A stretch of 64,000 nt of DNA, taken from the NCBI RefSeq assembly GCF_900090245.1, contig NZ_FMDN01000003.1:1-64000 (forward strand), read 5' to 3'. This DNA is from Micromonospora halophytica (GTDB taxonomy: Bacteria > Actinomycetota > Actinomycetes > Mycobacteriales > Micromonosporaceae). Under the pieces are notes generated by a model, which was not told the DNA's origin, ran no database searches, and saw nothing but the letters and a program-made list of their open reading frames with translations. The translations under genes and the position numbers were made by a program. Shown piece after piece: positions 16,707 through 25,448 of the stretch. The stretch's first letter is position 1. Every line of letters starts with the position of its first letter.

Positions 16707-17197
16707 CCCGCGCCGAAGCCTGTGACAGTGGTGACGCACCACCTAAGCAAAAAGGATCCCGACTCAGGGGGACTCGCAGGAGGGCCAGCTGCGGGAGCGG
16801 GTCCAGCGCAGCCCGTGGCTGATCCGGCGCTGAGTGTCGTGCGGGACTCATCCCGAACGCTGCCCCTGCGTCCGCCTCGTGGCCTGAGTCAGCGCCCGAG
16901 GCTCGCGGAGGGTTGCCGCCGCAGCGCGCCCTGCCGGCCGGCGACTCCTGGGCCGGGGAGTTGGGTGGCATCGTGATCTTCGATGATGTGCGCGGTGTGT
17001 GCTCTCCAGCGGAAGCCAACGGGGGTCAACCGGTGCCAACGCGAGCCACCGTGGCCGACCGCCGGTCGCAAACCGGGGTTCGTGTGCTCGAGCTGTGGTC
17101 CTGGGCTGCGACAACGGCGGTCCGGGGAACGTGGGTGAACGTGGGCCACTCCCTGCCACCCCAGGTGAACCCCCAGGTCGCTAGACTAGGCCCTCGC
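16707..17197. other. Gene-free stretch before tRNA-Arg
   Basis: I see no convincing gene in these 491 bp. They should include the promoter of the tRNA. Open frames here lack any recognisable motif. A decayed mobile-element end is possible given the transposase remnant just beyond the tRNA. Confidence 0.3.
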
Positions 17198-17273
17198 GCC
17201 CTCGTAGCTCAGGGGATAGAGCATCGGTTTCCTAAACCGTGTGTCGCAGGTTCGAATCCTGCCGGGGGCACCA
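17198..17273 (+). tRNA. tRNA-Arg (anticodon CCT)
   Basis: A 7-bp acceptor stem GCCCTCG pairs with CGGGGGC (one T-G pair). The D arm has TAGCTCAGGGGATAGAGCA, the anticodon loop TTCCTAA reads CCT, and the T arm is GCAGGTTCGAATCCTGC. Discriminator A and an encoded CCA end the gene at 17273. It decodes AGG. The first anticodon-stem pair is mismatched. Confidence 0.93.
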
Positions 17274-17384
17274 GGTCAGACCTTTGATCAACGAGCACTG
17301 TCGTGTCTTGCGGGGCCTTCGCGCCCGCTGCGTGCCCGATCGTCCCGCCACCTCCGCCCGATTCGTGCGGTAGGCCACCCGCAA

Positions 17385-17640
17385 CGACCAGAGTGGATCC
17401 ACGCCGACCGGAGCTACGACTGTGACTGCCACCGCCGCCAGTTAGCCGCCAAGGGCGTCATCCCGTTCGTCGTGCGACGCGGCTCCGGCCCCGGCTCCCG
17501 ACGGCGGGCGTCGGACAGACCGTCGCCCTGCTGCACTGGTTCCGCCGCCTGCGCATCCGCTGGGAGATCCGCGCCGACATCCACGACGCGTTTCCTTGCC
17601 CTCGCCTGCTGGCGCCAGCGGCAACGCTTCAAGGGTGGGG
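17385..17640 (+). pseudogene. IS5-type transposase remnant
   Basis: Translation shows HADRSYDCDCHRRQLAAKGV and PFVVRRGSG, then in a shifted frame TVALLHWFRRLRIRWEIRAD followed by IHDAF, then in the first frame FLALACW. These are the C-terminal motifs of IS5-family transposases (D-R-G-Y-D and W-L-x-x-F-R-R-L-x-x-R-W-E). The pieces lie in two frames with no start, so this is a decayed fragment. It sits directly downstream of tRNA-Arg. Confidence 0.65.
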
Positions 17641-18153
17641 ATCTCCAGCCCTGTACCTGACCGTGGTGCCGGCGAGACGGTCGTACGGGGTGAGCCCCGA
17701 GCCGACGAGAAGCGAGGCTGCGTACCAGGCGGCGATGATGCAGGCCGCGATACCGCTGACCGCCGCTGCGACCGCCTCGGTTCCGGCGGTGGAGGGCGAA
17801 GCCAGGGTGAACGCTGCGGTGTGACCCAACTCCCAGGGAAGGGCGACCTTGAGCGCGTTGCGCGGCAGCGTCCGGATCAATGGTGCAGGTGATCCCTGCG
17901 CGGTCCGTACCCGCAACCGCATGAGCCGCTTGCCCGGTGAGGCGCCGTGTGGCCGGGCCTCCCACGTCGCGAGCCATCCGGTCACCGGAGCGATGAGCAG
18001 CAGGAACGACAGGAGGTTCCAGGCGCCGACCGGCAGGCTGACGTGGTGGTGACGAAGCAGGAGGCCCACCGGAACCAGTGCGGCGGCGTAACCGATGATG
18101 ATCAGCCAGTCGAGGCTCCAGGCGGCGATCCGCCGTACCGCCAGGGATGTCAT
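17629..18153 (-). CDS. RDD family membrane protein
   Basis: The 174-residue protein begins MTSLAVRRIAAWSLDWLIII with the R...D pattern of the RDD family. It has three or four membrane helices (LDWLIIIGYAAALVPVGLLL, NLLSFLLLIAPVTGWLA, VSGIAACIIAAWYAASLLVG) and a loop with SPGKRLMRLRVRT, the other family marker. ATG 18153 was chosen because the RDD motif begins there. Function of RDD proteins is mostly unknown; some are linked to ion or solute movement. Confidence 0.85.
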   Translation of the reverse strand: MTSLAVRRIAAWSLDWLIIIGYAAALVPVGLLLRHHHVSLPVGAWNLLSFLLLIAPVTGWLATWEARPHGASPGKRLMRLRVRTAQGSPAPLIRTLPRNALKVALPWELGHTAAFTLASPSTAGTEAVAAAVSGIAACIIAAWYAASLLVGSGLTPYDRLAGTTVRYRAGDPHP

Positions 18154-18570
18154 CGCCACGTTGTACCAGGCGACCTGCGGACGCAGGGGCTCAGGGGCCG
18201 GCACGTCAGAAGCCGGCGTTGTCGCTGTCCACAGCCCGTTTCGCTGGTTGATCCTGACTGGTCTTGTCCAGGCGTGCGGGCTTGGATCAGCGCAGGCAGC
18301 GTCCTGTCGCGGGCACCGCCGGCTCCGCGACCGGTACGGGGGTCGGGGCGCGGCGATCGGCAGGGCGCGGCAACCCCGGTGGCGGCCCACAGGCCGGAGA
18401 CGGCACGCCAGTGGCTGCCTCCTTCGACCACCCGTAGCCGTTCATCTCGGCGATATCACCACTGCTGGGTGATTCGAAAGCGACAAAACCCCACATTCAT
18501 GTCCGGTGAGGCAGGGTGCAAGGAGGTGGACGCCGACCGTCGGGGTCACTGATCGCTGGAGGACAACGGT
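18154..18570. other. Divergent intergenic region, RDD gene versus glycosidase gene
   Basis: These 417 bp lie between divergent genes and should contain both promoters. A GGAGG ribosome binding site sits about 10 nt before the glycosidase ATG at 18571. I see no gene and no clear operator. Confidence 0.35.
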
Positions 18571-20448
18571 ATGTTCCGTCGGATCACCCGAGCCGTCCTA
18601 CGGGTTCCCGTCGTGCTCGTCACCTCGTGCGGCCTTGTTCTCTCCGCCGGTGGATCGGCCGGGGTGGGCGCGGTCCCGGAGGCTGTCGCGTACCGGGCCG
18701 ACGGAGGTCCGGCTCCAGATCATCCGGTGGACCGGCGGATCCGCGCGGTCATGGCGGAGATGACCCTGGCGGAGAAGGTCGGCCAGATGTTCGTCCTCCA
18801 GGTGAACGGCGACACCGCGACGACGACGAACCCTACCGATGTGGCGGCCAACCAGGCGCTCTACGGCAGCGATGTCCGTAACGGGGCGGAGTTGCTGGCG
18901 AAGTACCACCCCGGCGGCATCATCTACTTCAACGCCACCAACAACCTGAACAACCCGCAGCAGGTCGCGCTGCTGTCCAACGGGCTGCAACGGGCGGCGC
19001 TGGCCGACCACGGCGTGCCGGTGCAGATCAGCACCGACCAGGAGGGTGGCTTCGTCACCCGGATCCCGCCGCCGTCGGCGATCGCGCCGGGCAACATGGC
19101 GATCGGAGCGACGTTCGACCGCGACGTGTCGTTCTCGACGGCCGCCGCGACCGGCCGGCAGTTGCGGGCGATGGGCATCAACATGGACCACGCACCCGTG
19201 GTGGACGTCAACACCAACCCCCGTAACACGGCCGACGGCACGCGGGCCTTCAGCGACCGGACCGCGACGGTCTCCGCGTTCGGAGCCGCGGCCGTCCTCG
19301 GGTACCAGGGCGGCGGGGTGGCCGCCACGGCCAAGCACTTCCCCGGCCTGGGCGACGCGGAGGCCAACCCCGACACCGGGATCGCGATCGTCGACGAGAC
19401 CCGCGAGGAGATCCTGCGTACGCACATCCCGCCGTTTCGGGCGGCGATCGCGGCCGGAGTGAAGTCGATCATGCCGACGGCGGTGATCGTACCGGCGCTG
19501 GATCCCTCCGGGACGCCCGCCATCCTCTCCAGGCCGATCGTGACCGGGCTGCTCCGCGACACCCTGAGGTACGACGGCGTGGTCGTCACCGATGCGCTGC
19601 GCGCTGACGCGCTCGCGGGCATCCCGCAGGACGAGGTGATCCTCGCCGCGATCCGCGCCGGTAACGACGAGTTGCTCCTGCCTGCGGATCCGCCCGCCGC
19701 CATCGCCACGGTGATCGACGCGGTACGCACCGGCACCGTGAGCCGGCACCGCATCGACCAGTCGGTGTACCGGATTCTCCGGATGAAGGCCGAGTTGGGG
19801 CTCTTCGACGATCCGTTCACCACGAGCGAGGCGGTCGACTCGACGGTCGGCACGCCTGCCGACCAGCAGATCATGGCCGACGCCGCGCGTCGCTCGATCA
19901 CCCTGCTCCGCAACCAGGCCGGTGTGCTGCCGTTGCCGGCGAACTCCCGCCGCCATGTGCTGGTCACGGGCTGGGGCGCCAGTGCGGTCCCGTCCCTGGC
20001 CACCCAACTGTCGGCCAAGGGGCTGGTCGCGACCCCGATGTGGACCGGGTCGCCGGATCAGCAGACGATCCGCCAGGTGGTGGCGGCGGCCACGGCGAGC
20101 GACGTCACCGTGGTGCTGACCAACAACGCCTGGGGCGACGTGAACCAACAGAACCTGGTCAAGGCGCTGCTGGCGACGGACACTCCGGTGGTGACCGTGG
20201 CCGTCGGGGGGCCGTACGACATCGCCTACCTTCCTTCGGCGCCCACCTTCCTCGCGGCGTACGGCTATCGGGACGTCTCCCTCGCCGCCGTGGCGGACAC
20301 CCTGGTGGGCGCGGAGCCGACCGGACGCCTCCCGGTCACCGTCCGTACGCCGGACGGCACGCGGGTCCTTTACCCCTACGGATCGGGCATCGGTTACCAG
20401 GGGTCGGCTCCGGGCGGGTCGGAGCCCTCCGGTCAGCCGGGCCGGTGA
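18571..20448 (+). CDS. Secreted glycoside hydrolase family 3 protein (beta-N-acetylhexosaminidase-like)
   Basis: A 625-residue exported enzyme. An N-terminal signal sequence (RRITRAVLRVPVVLVTSCGL, then a small-residue cleavage zone near AVA) is followed by the GH3 barrel with AEKVGQMFVLQ, STDQEGGFVTRIPP, INMDHAPVVDV and AKHFPGLGDAEANPD. GVVVTDALRADAL holds the likely Asp nucleophile. A C-terminal alpha/beta domain (ITLLRNQAGVLPL onward) completes the two-domain form. The usual KHFPGHGD reads KHFPGLGD here, so the His that NagZ-type enzymes use as acid/base is replaced by Leu. It probably acts on cell-wall or chitin-derived sugars. A strong terminator follows. Confidence 0.85.
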   Translation: MFRRITRAVLRVPVVLVTSCGLVLSAGGSAGVGAVPEAVAYRADGGPAPDHPVDRRIRAVMAEMTLAEKVGQMFVLQVNGDTATTTNPTDVAANQALYGSDVRNGAELLAKYHPGGIIYFNATNNLNNPQQVALLSNGLQRAALADHGVPVQISTDQEGGFVTRIPPPSAIAPGNMAIGATFDRDVSFSTAAATGRQLRAMGINMDHAPVVDVNTNPRNTADGTRAFSDRTATVSAFGAAAVLGYQGGGVAATAKHFPGLGDAEANPDTGIAIVDETREEILRTHIPPFRAAIAAGVKSIMPTAVIVPALDPSGTPAILSRPIVTGLLRDTLRYDGVVVTDALRADALAGIPQDEVILAAIRAGNDELLLPADPPAAIATVIDAVRTGTVSRHRIDQSVYRILRMKAELGLFDDPFTTSEAVDSTVGTPADQQIMADAARRSITLLRNQAGVLPLPANSRRHVLVTGWGASAVPSLATQLSAKGLVATPMWTGSPDQQTIRQVVAAATASDVTVVLTNNAWGDVNQQNLVKALLATDTPVVTVAVGGPYDIAYLPSAPTFLAAYGYRDVSLAAVADTLVGAEPTGRLPVTVRTPDGTRVLYPYGSGIGYQGSAPGGSEPSGQPGR

Positions 20449-20465
20449 CCGGCGGAGGTTCCGTA

Positions 20466-20506
20466 CGACGAGCGGCCTCCGGGGACGCCCCGGAGGCCGC
20501 TCGTCG
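20466..20506. terminator. Terminator between glycosidase and SRPBCC genes
   Basis: A perfect 19-bp stem: 20466-20484 (CGACGAGCGGCCTCCGGGG) pairs with 20488-20506 across an ACG loop. It lies between convergent genes and probably serves both strands. Confidence 0.8.
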
Positions 20507-20605
20507 CGTCCGGCGCGGCTCGCTTGCCGGGTCGGCCGATGTTGGTTGGTCGACGGCGGGTGCGGGCAGCCCCGGCGTCGGCCTGGCCGGCCGGAGTCCG
20601 CGCGC

Positions 20606-21067
20606 TCAGGCCTCGGCCGCGTAGCGCCGCAACAGGCCGGGCCAGCCACCCTCGCCGCCCACCCCGTCGCGTACGCCCTCCCAGCCGGGCCCGTGCGCGT
20701 CGAGTCGGTCGTGGACCAGGTCGACGCGGGTGCCCCGGTCGGTCGGGGCGAACGTGACGGTGACCCGGCTGCCGGTCGCGTCCGGCGCGGGCACCTTCCA
20801 GTCCGGTCCGATGAGCCACAGGAAGGCGAAGGTGCGGGGCGGCTCCCAGGTGAGCACCCGGCCCCAGACGCACACGTCGCCGGCGTCGTTCTCCTCCCAG
20901 AGGCGCCCGCCCTCGTGCGGGTCCACGCCGATCCGCTTGAGTTCGCCGGGCAGCAGGTGGTAGTCCCGGTTCCACCACCGGTCGAGGCCGTCGGTGAAGA
21001 CGGTGAAGGCGTGCTCGGGCGCGGCGGCGGCCTCGATGCTGCTGCGGACGCTGACGTCGGTTGTCAC
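20606..21067 (-). CDS. SRPBCC (AHSA1-like) domain protein
   Basis: The 153-residue protein has the START-like AHSA1 pattern: SIEAAAAPEHAFTVFTDGLDRWW at the N terminus, GGRLWEE, W-E-P-P-R-TFAFLW, and VTVTFAPTDRGTRVDLVHDRL. Such proteins bind hydrophobic ligands in a helix-grip pocket. Its ATG overlaps the TGA of the ArsR-type regulator (ATGA), so they are translationally coupled. The ArsR/AHSA1 pairing is common in actinobacteria, but the ligand is usually unknown. Confidence 0.85.
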   Translation of the reverse strand: MTTDVSVRSSIEAAAAPEHAFTVFTDGLDRWWNRDYHLLPGELKRIGVDPHEGGRLWEENDAGDVCVWGRVLTWEPPRTFAFLWLIGPDWKVPAPDATGSRVTVTFAPTDRGTRVDLVHDRLDAHGPGWEGVRDGVGGEGGWPGLLRRYAAEA

Positions 21068-21381
21068 GGTTCTTCCTCCGGTTTCTCCACGGCCTGCGCG
21101 AAGGCGGCCAGGGCCTGGTTCCAGAACTGGTCGAAGTAGCCGCGTACGGCCGCCAGGCCCTGTGGGTCCAGCGAGTAGACGCGGCGGGTGCCCGCCGCGG
21201 TGGACGAGACGAGTCGGGCTTCCTTGAGCACCTTCAGGTGTTGCGAGACCGCGGGGCGGCTGACCGGCAGGTCGGCGGCGATCTCGGCGACGGAGCGGGG
21301 GCCGACGGCGAGGAGTTCGAAGATGGACCGTCGGGTCGGGTCGCCAAGGGCGTCCAGCATCCGCCCTTGGTAAGTGCTCAC
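21064..21381 (-). CDS. ArsR-family transcriptional regulator
   Basis: A 105-residue winged-helix protein: MLDALGDPTRRSIFELLAVG, then SVAEIAADLPVSRPAVSQHL as the recognition helix, then TAAGTRRVYSLDPQGL. No cysteine metal site is visible, as in the subgroup paired with AHSA1 proteins. GTG 21381 was chosen; upstream lies TAGACT about 9 nt before it, which fits a -10 element of a leaderless transcript. It probably autoregulates the two-gene operon. Confidence 0.88.
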   Translation of the reverse strand: MSTYQGRMLDALGDPTRRSIFELLAVGPRSVAEIAADLPVSRPAVSQHLKVLKEARLVSSTAAGTRRVYSLDPQGLAAVRGYFDQFWNQALAAFAQAVEKPEEEP

Positions 21382-21728
21382 GAACGGTAAGTCTAGACTA
21401 ACGAAGGTCTCCGGTCGCAGTGGTCGGCGAGTACGGCGCCAGCCACTCCTGACGTAGCCGGCTTGTGTAACGGGAATTGGTCGGAAAGCGCTGCGCCCGC
21501 GTGCGGAGCGGGCCGGTCCACCCCGGCATAGGCTCGACATGTATCGAGGATCGTAGGTCCCGGCCCTGGCCGGGATGGTCGACGGACACGATCGAGGGGG
21601 CGGGTCCGTCGCACCCGTCCTCGACGTCCACCCGTCACCGGCGACTGGCCGTGCCACGCCACCGACGTGGTGTGCCGGCGGGAGCCCGGCCGCGCCCCGG
21701 GGCTCGTCGACCTGCCCTGACCCGGTGC

Positions 21729-21775
21729 GCGGGACGACGGCCGGCGGGGGACCATCCCGCCGGCCGTCGTCCCGC
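21729..21775. terminator. Terminator downstream of clpP
   Basis: A perfect 20-bp stem (21729-21748 with 21756-21775, 7-nt loop) built around GGGACGACGGCCGGCGGG lies just past the clpP stop on the minus strand. Confidence 0.75.
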
Positions 21776-21797
21776 CCGCCCGGTGCCCAGTGGGCGG

Positions 21798-22403
21798 TCA
21801 GACGGCGAGCTGGTCGACGTGGGTCAGGACCTGGTCGATCAGGCCGTATTCGCGGGCCTGCTCGGCGGTGAACCAGCGGTCCCGGTCCCAGTCACGCTGG
21901 ATCTCGTCGAGCGTGCGTCCGCTGTGCTGGGCGATCAGTTCCTGCATGGTCCGCTTCACGTGCAGCATGTTCTCCGCCTGGATGGTGATGTCGGCGGCCG
22001 TGCCGCCCATCCCGCCGGAAGGCTGGTGCATCATGATCCGCGAGTGGGGGAGGGCGAAGCGTTTGCCCGCCGTCCCGGCGCAGAGCAGGAACTGGCCCAT
22101 CGAGCCGGCGAAGCCGAGGGCCAGGGTGGCCACGTCGTTGGGTACGTAGCGCATGGTGTCGTAGACAGCCATCCCCGCGCTCACCGAGCCGCCCGGCGAG
22201 TTGATGTAGAGGTAGATGTCCCGCTCGCTGTCCTCGGCGGCGAGCAGCAGGATCTGGGCGCAGATCTGGTTGGCCGAGGCGTCGGTGACCTCCGTGCCGA
22301 GGAAGATGATCCGTTCCTTCAACAACCGCTCGAAGACATGGTCACCGAAGGACGGCTCTCCGCCGGCCAGCATCCGCACGTCGTACCCGATCATGATGGC
22401 CAC
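21798..22403 (-). CDS. clpP: ATP-dependent Clp protease proteolytic subunit
   Basis: A 201-residue serine peptidase of the ClpP type. The catalytic Ser lies in GFAGSMGQFLLCAG, the His in MMHQPSGGMGG, and the Asp in WDRDRWFTAEQA. YINSPGGSVSAGMAVYDTM forms the substrate-strand region. It assembles into barrels fed by Clp ATPases. The gene is separate from any clpX or clpP1P2 arrangement, so it is probably an accessory ClpP paralogue. Upstream on the same strand are a PopR-like palindrome and a ClgR/PopR-like regulator gene, which suggests inducible expression. Confidence 0.93.
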   Translation of the reverse strand: MAIMIGYDVRMLAGGEPSFGDHVFERLLKERIIFLGTEVTDASANQICAQILLLAAEDSERDIYLYINSPGGSVSAGMAVYDTMRYVPNDVATLALGFAGSMGQFLLCAGTAGKRFALPHSRIMMHQPSGGMGGTAADITIQAENMLHVKRTMQELIAQHSGRTLDEIQRDWDRDRWFTAEQAREYGLIDQVLTHVDQLAV

Positions 22404-22490
22404 CCTCCGCGCTGCCGGCGGGCGACGGGATCCGCCCGGGGGACCGGCACGTCCCAGCCTGCGCCCGGCGGTGGTCGGGCCCCCAGCGTT

Positions 22491-22520
22491 TCTGCCGGCG
22501 GCAGATCCGCCGACGGCAGA
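22491..22520. promoter_or_regulatory. PopR-like operator upstream of clpP
   Basis: TCTGCCGGCGGCAGA (22491-22505) is a perfect palindrome of the form TCTGCC-N3-GGCAGA. A further half-site CGGCAGA follows at 22514-22520. This matches the core of the operator I recall for Streptomyces PopR (TGTCTGCC-N3-GGCAGACA) upstream of an accessory clpP operon. It lies about 90-115 bp before the clpP start, immediately after the regulator gene. Confidence 0.6.
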
Positions 22521-22531
22521 ACCGGCCGGGC

Positions 22532-23173
22532 CTACCGGGCGGTCAGTCGCCGCCGGCCAATCCGGGCCCGCCGCCGGACCAGCAGCCGGGAGGTACGCGC
22601 AGCGGGGCGACCGGCCGGCGCGGCGAACAGCCGGACCCGCAGGCCCGCCCCGCCGAACGGGGAACCGGCGTGCGGTGCCATCCCGCCGGCGGCCAGCGCG
22701 GTCGCGCCCGTGCCGAAGGCCGACCCGCCCACGTGCAGCAGGCGGCCACCGGTCACCGTCGGCGCGGCGTCGAGAGGGAGCAGCCGGCCACCGGTCACCG
22801 GCGTGGCCGCCCGCGGCTCGGCTGCCGTGGCGTCCGGGTGGAACCCGACGCGCAGCCGCGGGCCGGCGGCGTCGCCACGGGCGGCCGGCACCCGCTCCAG
22901 CCGGGCGAGCGCGGCCCGGGGCGCGGCGGGGACCCGTCGCTCGACCCGGCGCAGGTCGTCGCGTGCCTCCTCCAGCAGGTCGGAGAGGCTGATCCCGAGG
23001 GCGCGGCAGATCGCGGCCAGCACCTCGGAGCTGGCCTCCTTGCGGCCACGCTCCACCTCCGACAGGTACGGCAGGGACACCCCCGCCGCCTCGGCCACCT
23101 CGCGCAGCGTGCGGCCCTGGCGCTGGCGCACCCGGCGCAGCACCGCGCCGATCACCCGTCGCAGCAACGACAT
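22532..23173 (-). CDS. ClgR/PopR-like XRE-family regulator
   Basis: The 213-residue protein opens with LLRRVIGAVLRRVRQRQGRTLREVAEAAGVSLPYLSEVERGRKEASSEVL, closely matching ClgR/PopR regulators that activate clp genes in actinobacteria; the HTH spans residues about 18-55. After residue 90 it becomes an Ala/Arg/Gly-rich tail containing a repeated VTGGRLL. ATG 23173 was chosen because it gives the conserved N terminus. It lies 128 bp upstream of clpP on the same strand, with a PopR-like palindrome between. Confidence 0.82.
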   Translation of the reverse strand: MSLLRRVIGAVLRRVRQRQGRTLREVAEAAGVSLPYLSEVERGRKEASSEVLAAICRALGISLSDLLEEARDDLRRVERRVPAAPRAALARLERVPAARGDAAGPRLRVGFHPDATAAEPRAATPVTGGRLLPLDAAPTVTGGRLLHVGGSAFGTGATALAAGGMAPHAGSPFGGAGLRVRLFAAPAGRPAARTSRLLVRRRARIGRRRLTAR

Positions 23174-23332
23174 GGGGGCCTCCTCACGGGTGGGGCGGTG
23201 GCGGGGACTGCTCCCATCATGCCCGCTGCCGGCCCGGCCGGCCGTCCCGTACGCCACCCCGGCGTGCGGAACCGTGGCCAACCGCTATGTTGTGGTCGTG
23301 CAGGCGACGGCGAGGTCGGGGCAGGTCTCAGG

Positions 23333-24349
23333 GTGATCCATTTTCCCGCGCAGCGGCGTGGGCCGCTCGGTGCGCTGAGCCTTCGCCTGGCCGCCGCGCT
23401 CGGCCTGGTGCTCGCCGTGGTCGCGGTGGTCTACCTGGAGCGGGACGGCTACCGCGACGTCAACGAGGACGGGCTGACCCTCCTCGACTGCTTCTACTAC
23501 GCGGTCGTGTCGCTCTCCACCACCGGGTACGGCGACATCACACCGTTCACCCCGTCCGCCCGGCTGGTGAACGTCCTGTTCGTCACCCCCGCCCGGGTGA
23601 TCTTCCTGATCATCCTGGTCGGCACCACCCTGGAAGTCCTGACCGAGCAGTACCGGACCGGCCGTCGCCTGGTGCGGTGGAGGAGGACCGTGAAGGACCA
23701 CGTCATCATCTGCGGCTACGGCACCAAGGGCCGCAGTGCGATCTCCGCCCTGCTCGAGAACGGCCTCGACAAGTCCCGGATCGTGGTCGTCGAGCGCAGC
23801 GGCGCGGCCCTGCGGCAGGCCACCTCCGCCGGCCTGGTCGCCATCGAGGGCTCCGCCACCCGCTCGTCGGTGCTGGAGGAGGCCCACGTCCGCAACGCCA
23901 AGGCGGTGATCATCGCGACCGACAGCGACGACGCCTCGGTGCTGGTGGCGCTCACCGCCCGGCAGCTCACCGCCGGCCAGGTCCGGATCATCGCCGCGGT
24001 GCGGGAGGCCGAGAACGCCCCGCTGCTGCGGCAGAGCGGCGCCCACCATGTGATCGTCTCCTCGGCCACCGCCGGCCGGCTGCTCGGGCTCTCCACCTCG
24101 GCGCCGCCGCTCATCGACGTGGTGGAGGACCTGCTCACCCCCGGGCAGGGCATGGCGCTGGCCATGCGCTCGGCCGAGCGGAACGAGGTCGGTCGCTCCC
24201 CGCGCGAGCTCGATGCGCTGGTGATCGCCCTGGTCCGGCGGGGCAAGGTGGTCACCCTGGCGGACAAGGCCGGCGCGGTTATCGAGACCGGCGACATGCT
24301 GGTCCACGTCCGCGACGACCGGCCCACGGCCGGTGCCGCCACGGGATGA
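23333..24349 (+). CDS. Potassium channel with TrkA-N (RCK) domain
   Basis: A 338-residue two-helix channel. TM1 is LRLAAALGLVLAVVAVVYL. The pore helix ends in the selectivity filter STTGYGDITP, and TM2 is VIFLIILVGTTLEVL. The cytoplasmic part has a Rossmann RCK domain (VKDHVIICGYGTKGRSAISAL, VVVERS, EGSATRSSVLEEA) and a TrkA-C-like end. GTG 23333 is the last in-frame start before the channel domain. It probably conducts K+ under nucleotide control. The convergent korB gene is separated by a strong terminator. Confidence 0.9.
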   Translation: MIHFPAQRRGPLGALSLRLAAALGLVLAVVAVVYLERDGYRDVNEDGLTLLDCFYYAVVSLSTTGYGDITPFTPSARLVNVLFVTPARVIFLIILVGTTLEVLTEQYRTGRRLVRWRRTVKDHVIICGYGTKGRSAISALLENGLDKSRIVVVERSGAALRQATSAGLVAIEGSATRSSVLEEAHVRNAKAVIIATDSDDASVLVALTARQLTAGQVRIIAAVREAENAPLLRQSGAHHVIVSSATAGRLLGLSTSAPPLIDVVEDLLTPGQGMALAMRSAERNEVGRSPRELDALVIALVRRGKVVTLADKAGAVIETGDMLVHVRDDRPTAGAATG

Positions 24350-24352
24350 CGT

Positions 24353-24398
24353 ACGACGAAGGCGGCCACCCCGGCGTGGGGGTGGCCGCCTTCGTCGT
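24353..24398. terminator. Bidirectional terminator, K+ channel versus korB
   Basis: A perfect 20-bp stem: 24353-24372 (ACGACGAAGGCGGCCACCCC) pairs with 24379-24398 across a 6-nt loop. It lies between two convergent genes. Confidence 0.8.
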
Positions 24399-24413
24399 GT
24401 CACGGTCGACGGG

Positions 24414-25448
24414 TCAGAGGATGGTCCAGGTGTCGCCGCTGGCCAGCAGTCCGGCGAGCTGCTGCTCCGGGGTCTCGGTGACCTTCGCCTTCGCCGTGGC
24501 GACCTGCTCCTGCACCACACCGTCGTACGACGGGCGGTCGACGGAGCGGAACACCCCGATCGGGGTGTTGCGCAGGTCCAGCCCGGGCAGCCGGGACAGC
24601 GCGAAGGCGTACGCCGGGTCGGTCACCGTGGCGTCGTGCACGACGATCTCCTCGGCCGGGGTGGCCGCGGTCTCCCGCACCTCCAGGCCGAAGCCGCCCG
24701 GCGGGTGGACGACGCAGAACTGGCCGTCGGAGCCGAAGGTGATCGGCTGCCCGTGCTCCAGCCGGATCAGGAAGTCGTCCCGGGTGGCCGGCTCCTTGAG
24801 CTGGTCGAACGCGCCGTCGTTGAAGATGTTGCAGTTCTGGTAGATCTCCACGAACGCCGAGCCCTCATGCTGGGCGGCGGCCCGCAGCACCGACTGCAGG
24901 TGCTTGCGGTCGGAGTCGATGGTGCGGGCGACGAAGGTGGCCTCCGCGCCGAGCGCCAGTGACAGCGGGTTGAACGGGGCGTCCGCCGAGCCGACCGGGG
25001 TCGACTTGGTGATCTTGCCGACCTCGGAGGTGGGGGAGTACTGCCCCTTGGTCAGGCCGTAGATCCGGTTGTTGAAGAGCAGGATCTTGAGGTTGACGTT
25101 GCGGCGCAGCGCGTGGATCAGGTGGTTGCCGCCGATGGAGAGCGCGTCCCCGTCACCGGTGACCACCCAGACCGACAGGTCCGGGCGGGACACCGACAGG
25201 CCGGTGGCGATCGCCGGGGCGCGGCCGTGGATCGAGTGCATCCCGTAGGTGTTCATGTAGTACGGGAAGCGCGATGAGCAGCCGATGCCCGAGACGAAGA
25301 CGATGTTCTCCCGGGGGATGTTCAGCTCCGGCATGAAGCCCTGGACGGCGGCCAGGATGGCGTAGTCGCCGCAGCCGGGGCACCAGCGCACCTCCTGGTC
25401 GGACTTGAAGTCCTTGGCGGTGAGCTTGAGGGCGACGGGCTCAGACAT
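24414..25448 (-). CDS. korB: 2-oxoacid:ferredoxin oxidoreductase, beta subunit
   Basis: The 344-residue TPP-binding subunit. WCPGCGDYAILAAVQ at the N terminus and GDGDALSIGGNHLIHALRRN carry the TPP/Mg2+ site; LFNNRIYGLTKGQYSPTSE is the usual follow-on. With KorA it oxidises a 2-oxoacid (probably 2-oxoglutarate) and CoA to acyl-CoA and CO2, reducing ferredoxin. It overlaps the end of korA by 8 bp, so the two are translationally coupled. Actinobacterial homologues tolerate oxygen. Confidence 0.93.
   Translation of the reverse strand: MSEPVALKLTAKDFKSDQEVRWCPGCGDYAILAAVQGFMPELNIPRENIVFVSGIGCSSRFPYYMNTYGMHSIHGRAPAIATGLSVSRPDLSVWVVTGDGDALSIGGNHLIHALRRNVNLKILLFNNRIYGLTKGQYSPTSEVGKITKSTPVGSADAPFNPLSLALGAEATFVARTIDSDRKHLQSVLRAAAQHEGSAFVEIYQNCNIFNDGAFDQLKEPATRDDFLIRLEHGQPITFGSDGQFCVVHPPGGFGLEVRETAATPAEEIVVHDATVTDPAYAFALSRLPGLDLRNTPIGVFRSVDRPSYDGVVQEQVATAKAKVTETPEQQLAGLLASGDTWTIL

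Noticed and set aside
1-17273. Integrative element inserted at the tRNA-Arg 3' end
   Set aside because: The accessory genes lie on the 5' side of the tRNA, I found no integrase and no second copy of the tRNA 3' end in the window.
18598-20649. Very long minus-strand open frame opposite the glycosidase gene
   Set aside because: It is the complement shadow of a GC-rich coding sequence. Its translation is Arg/Gly/Asp/Val-rich with no domain, while the plus strand has a clear GH3 enzyme.
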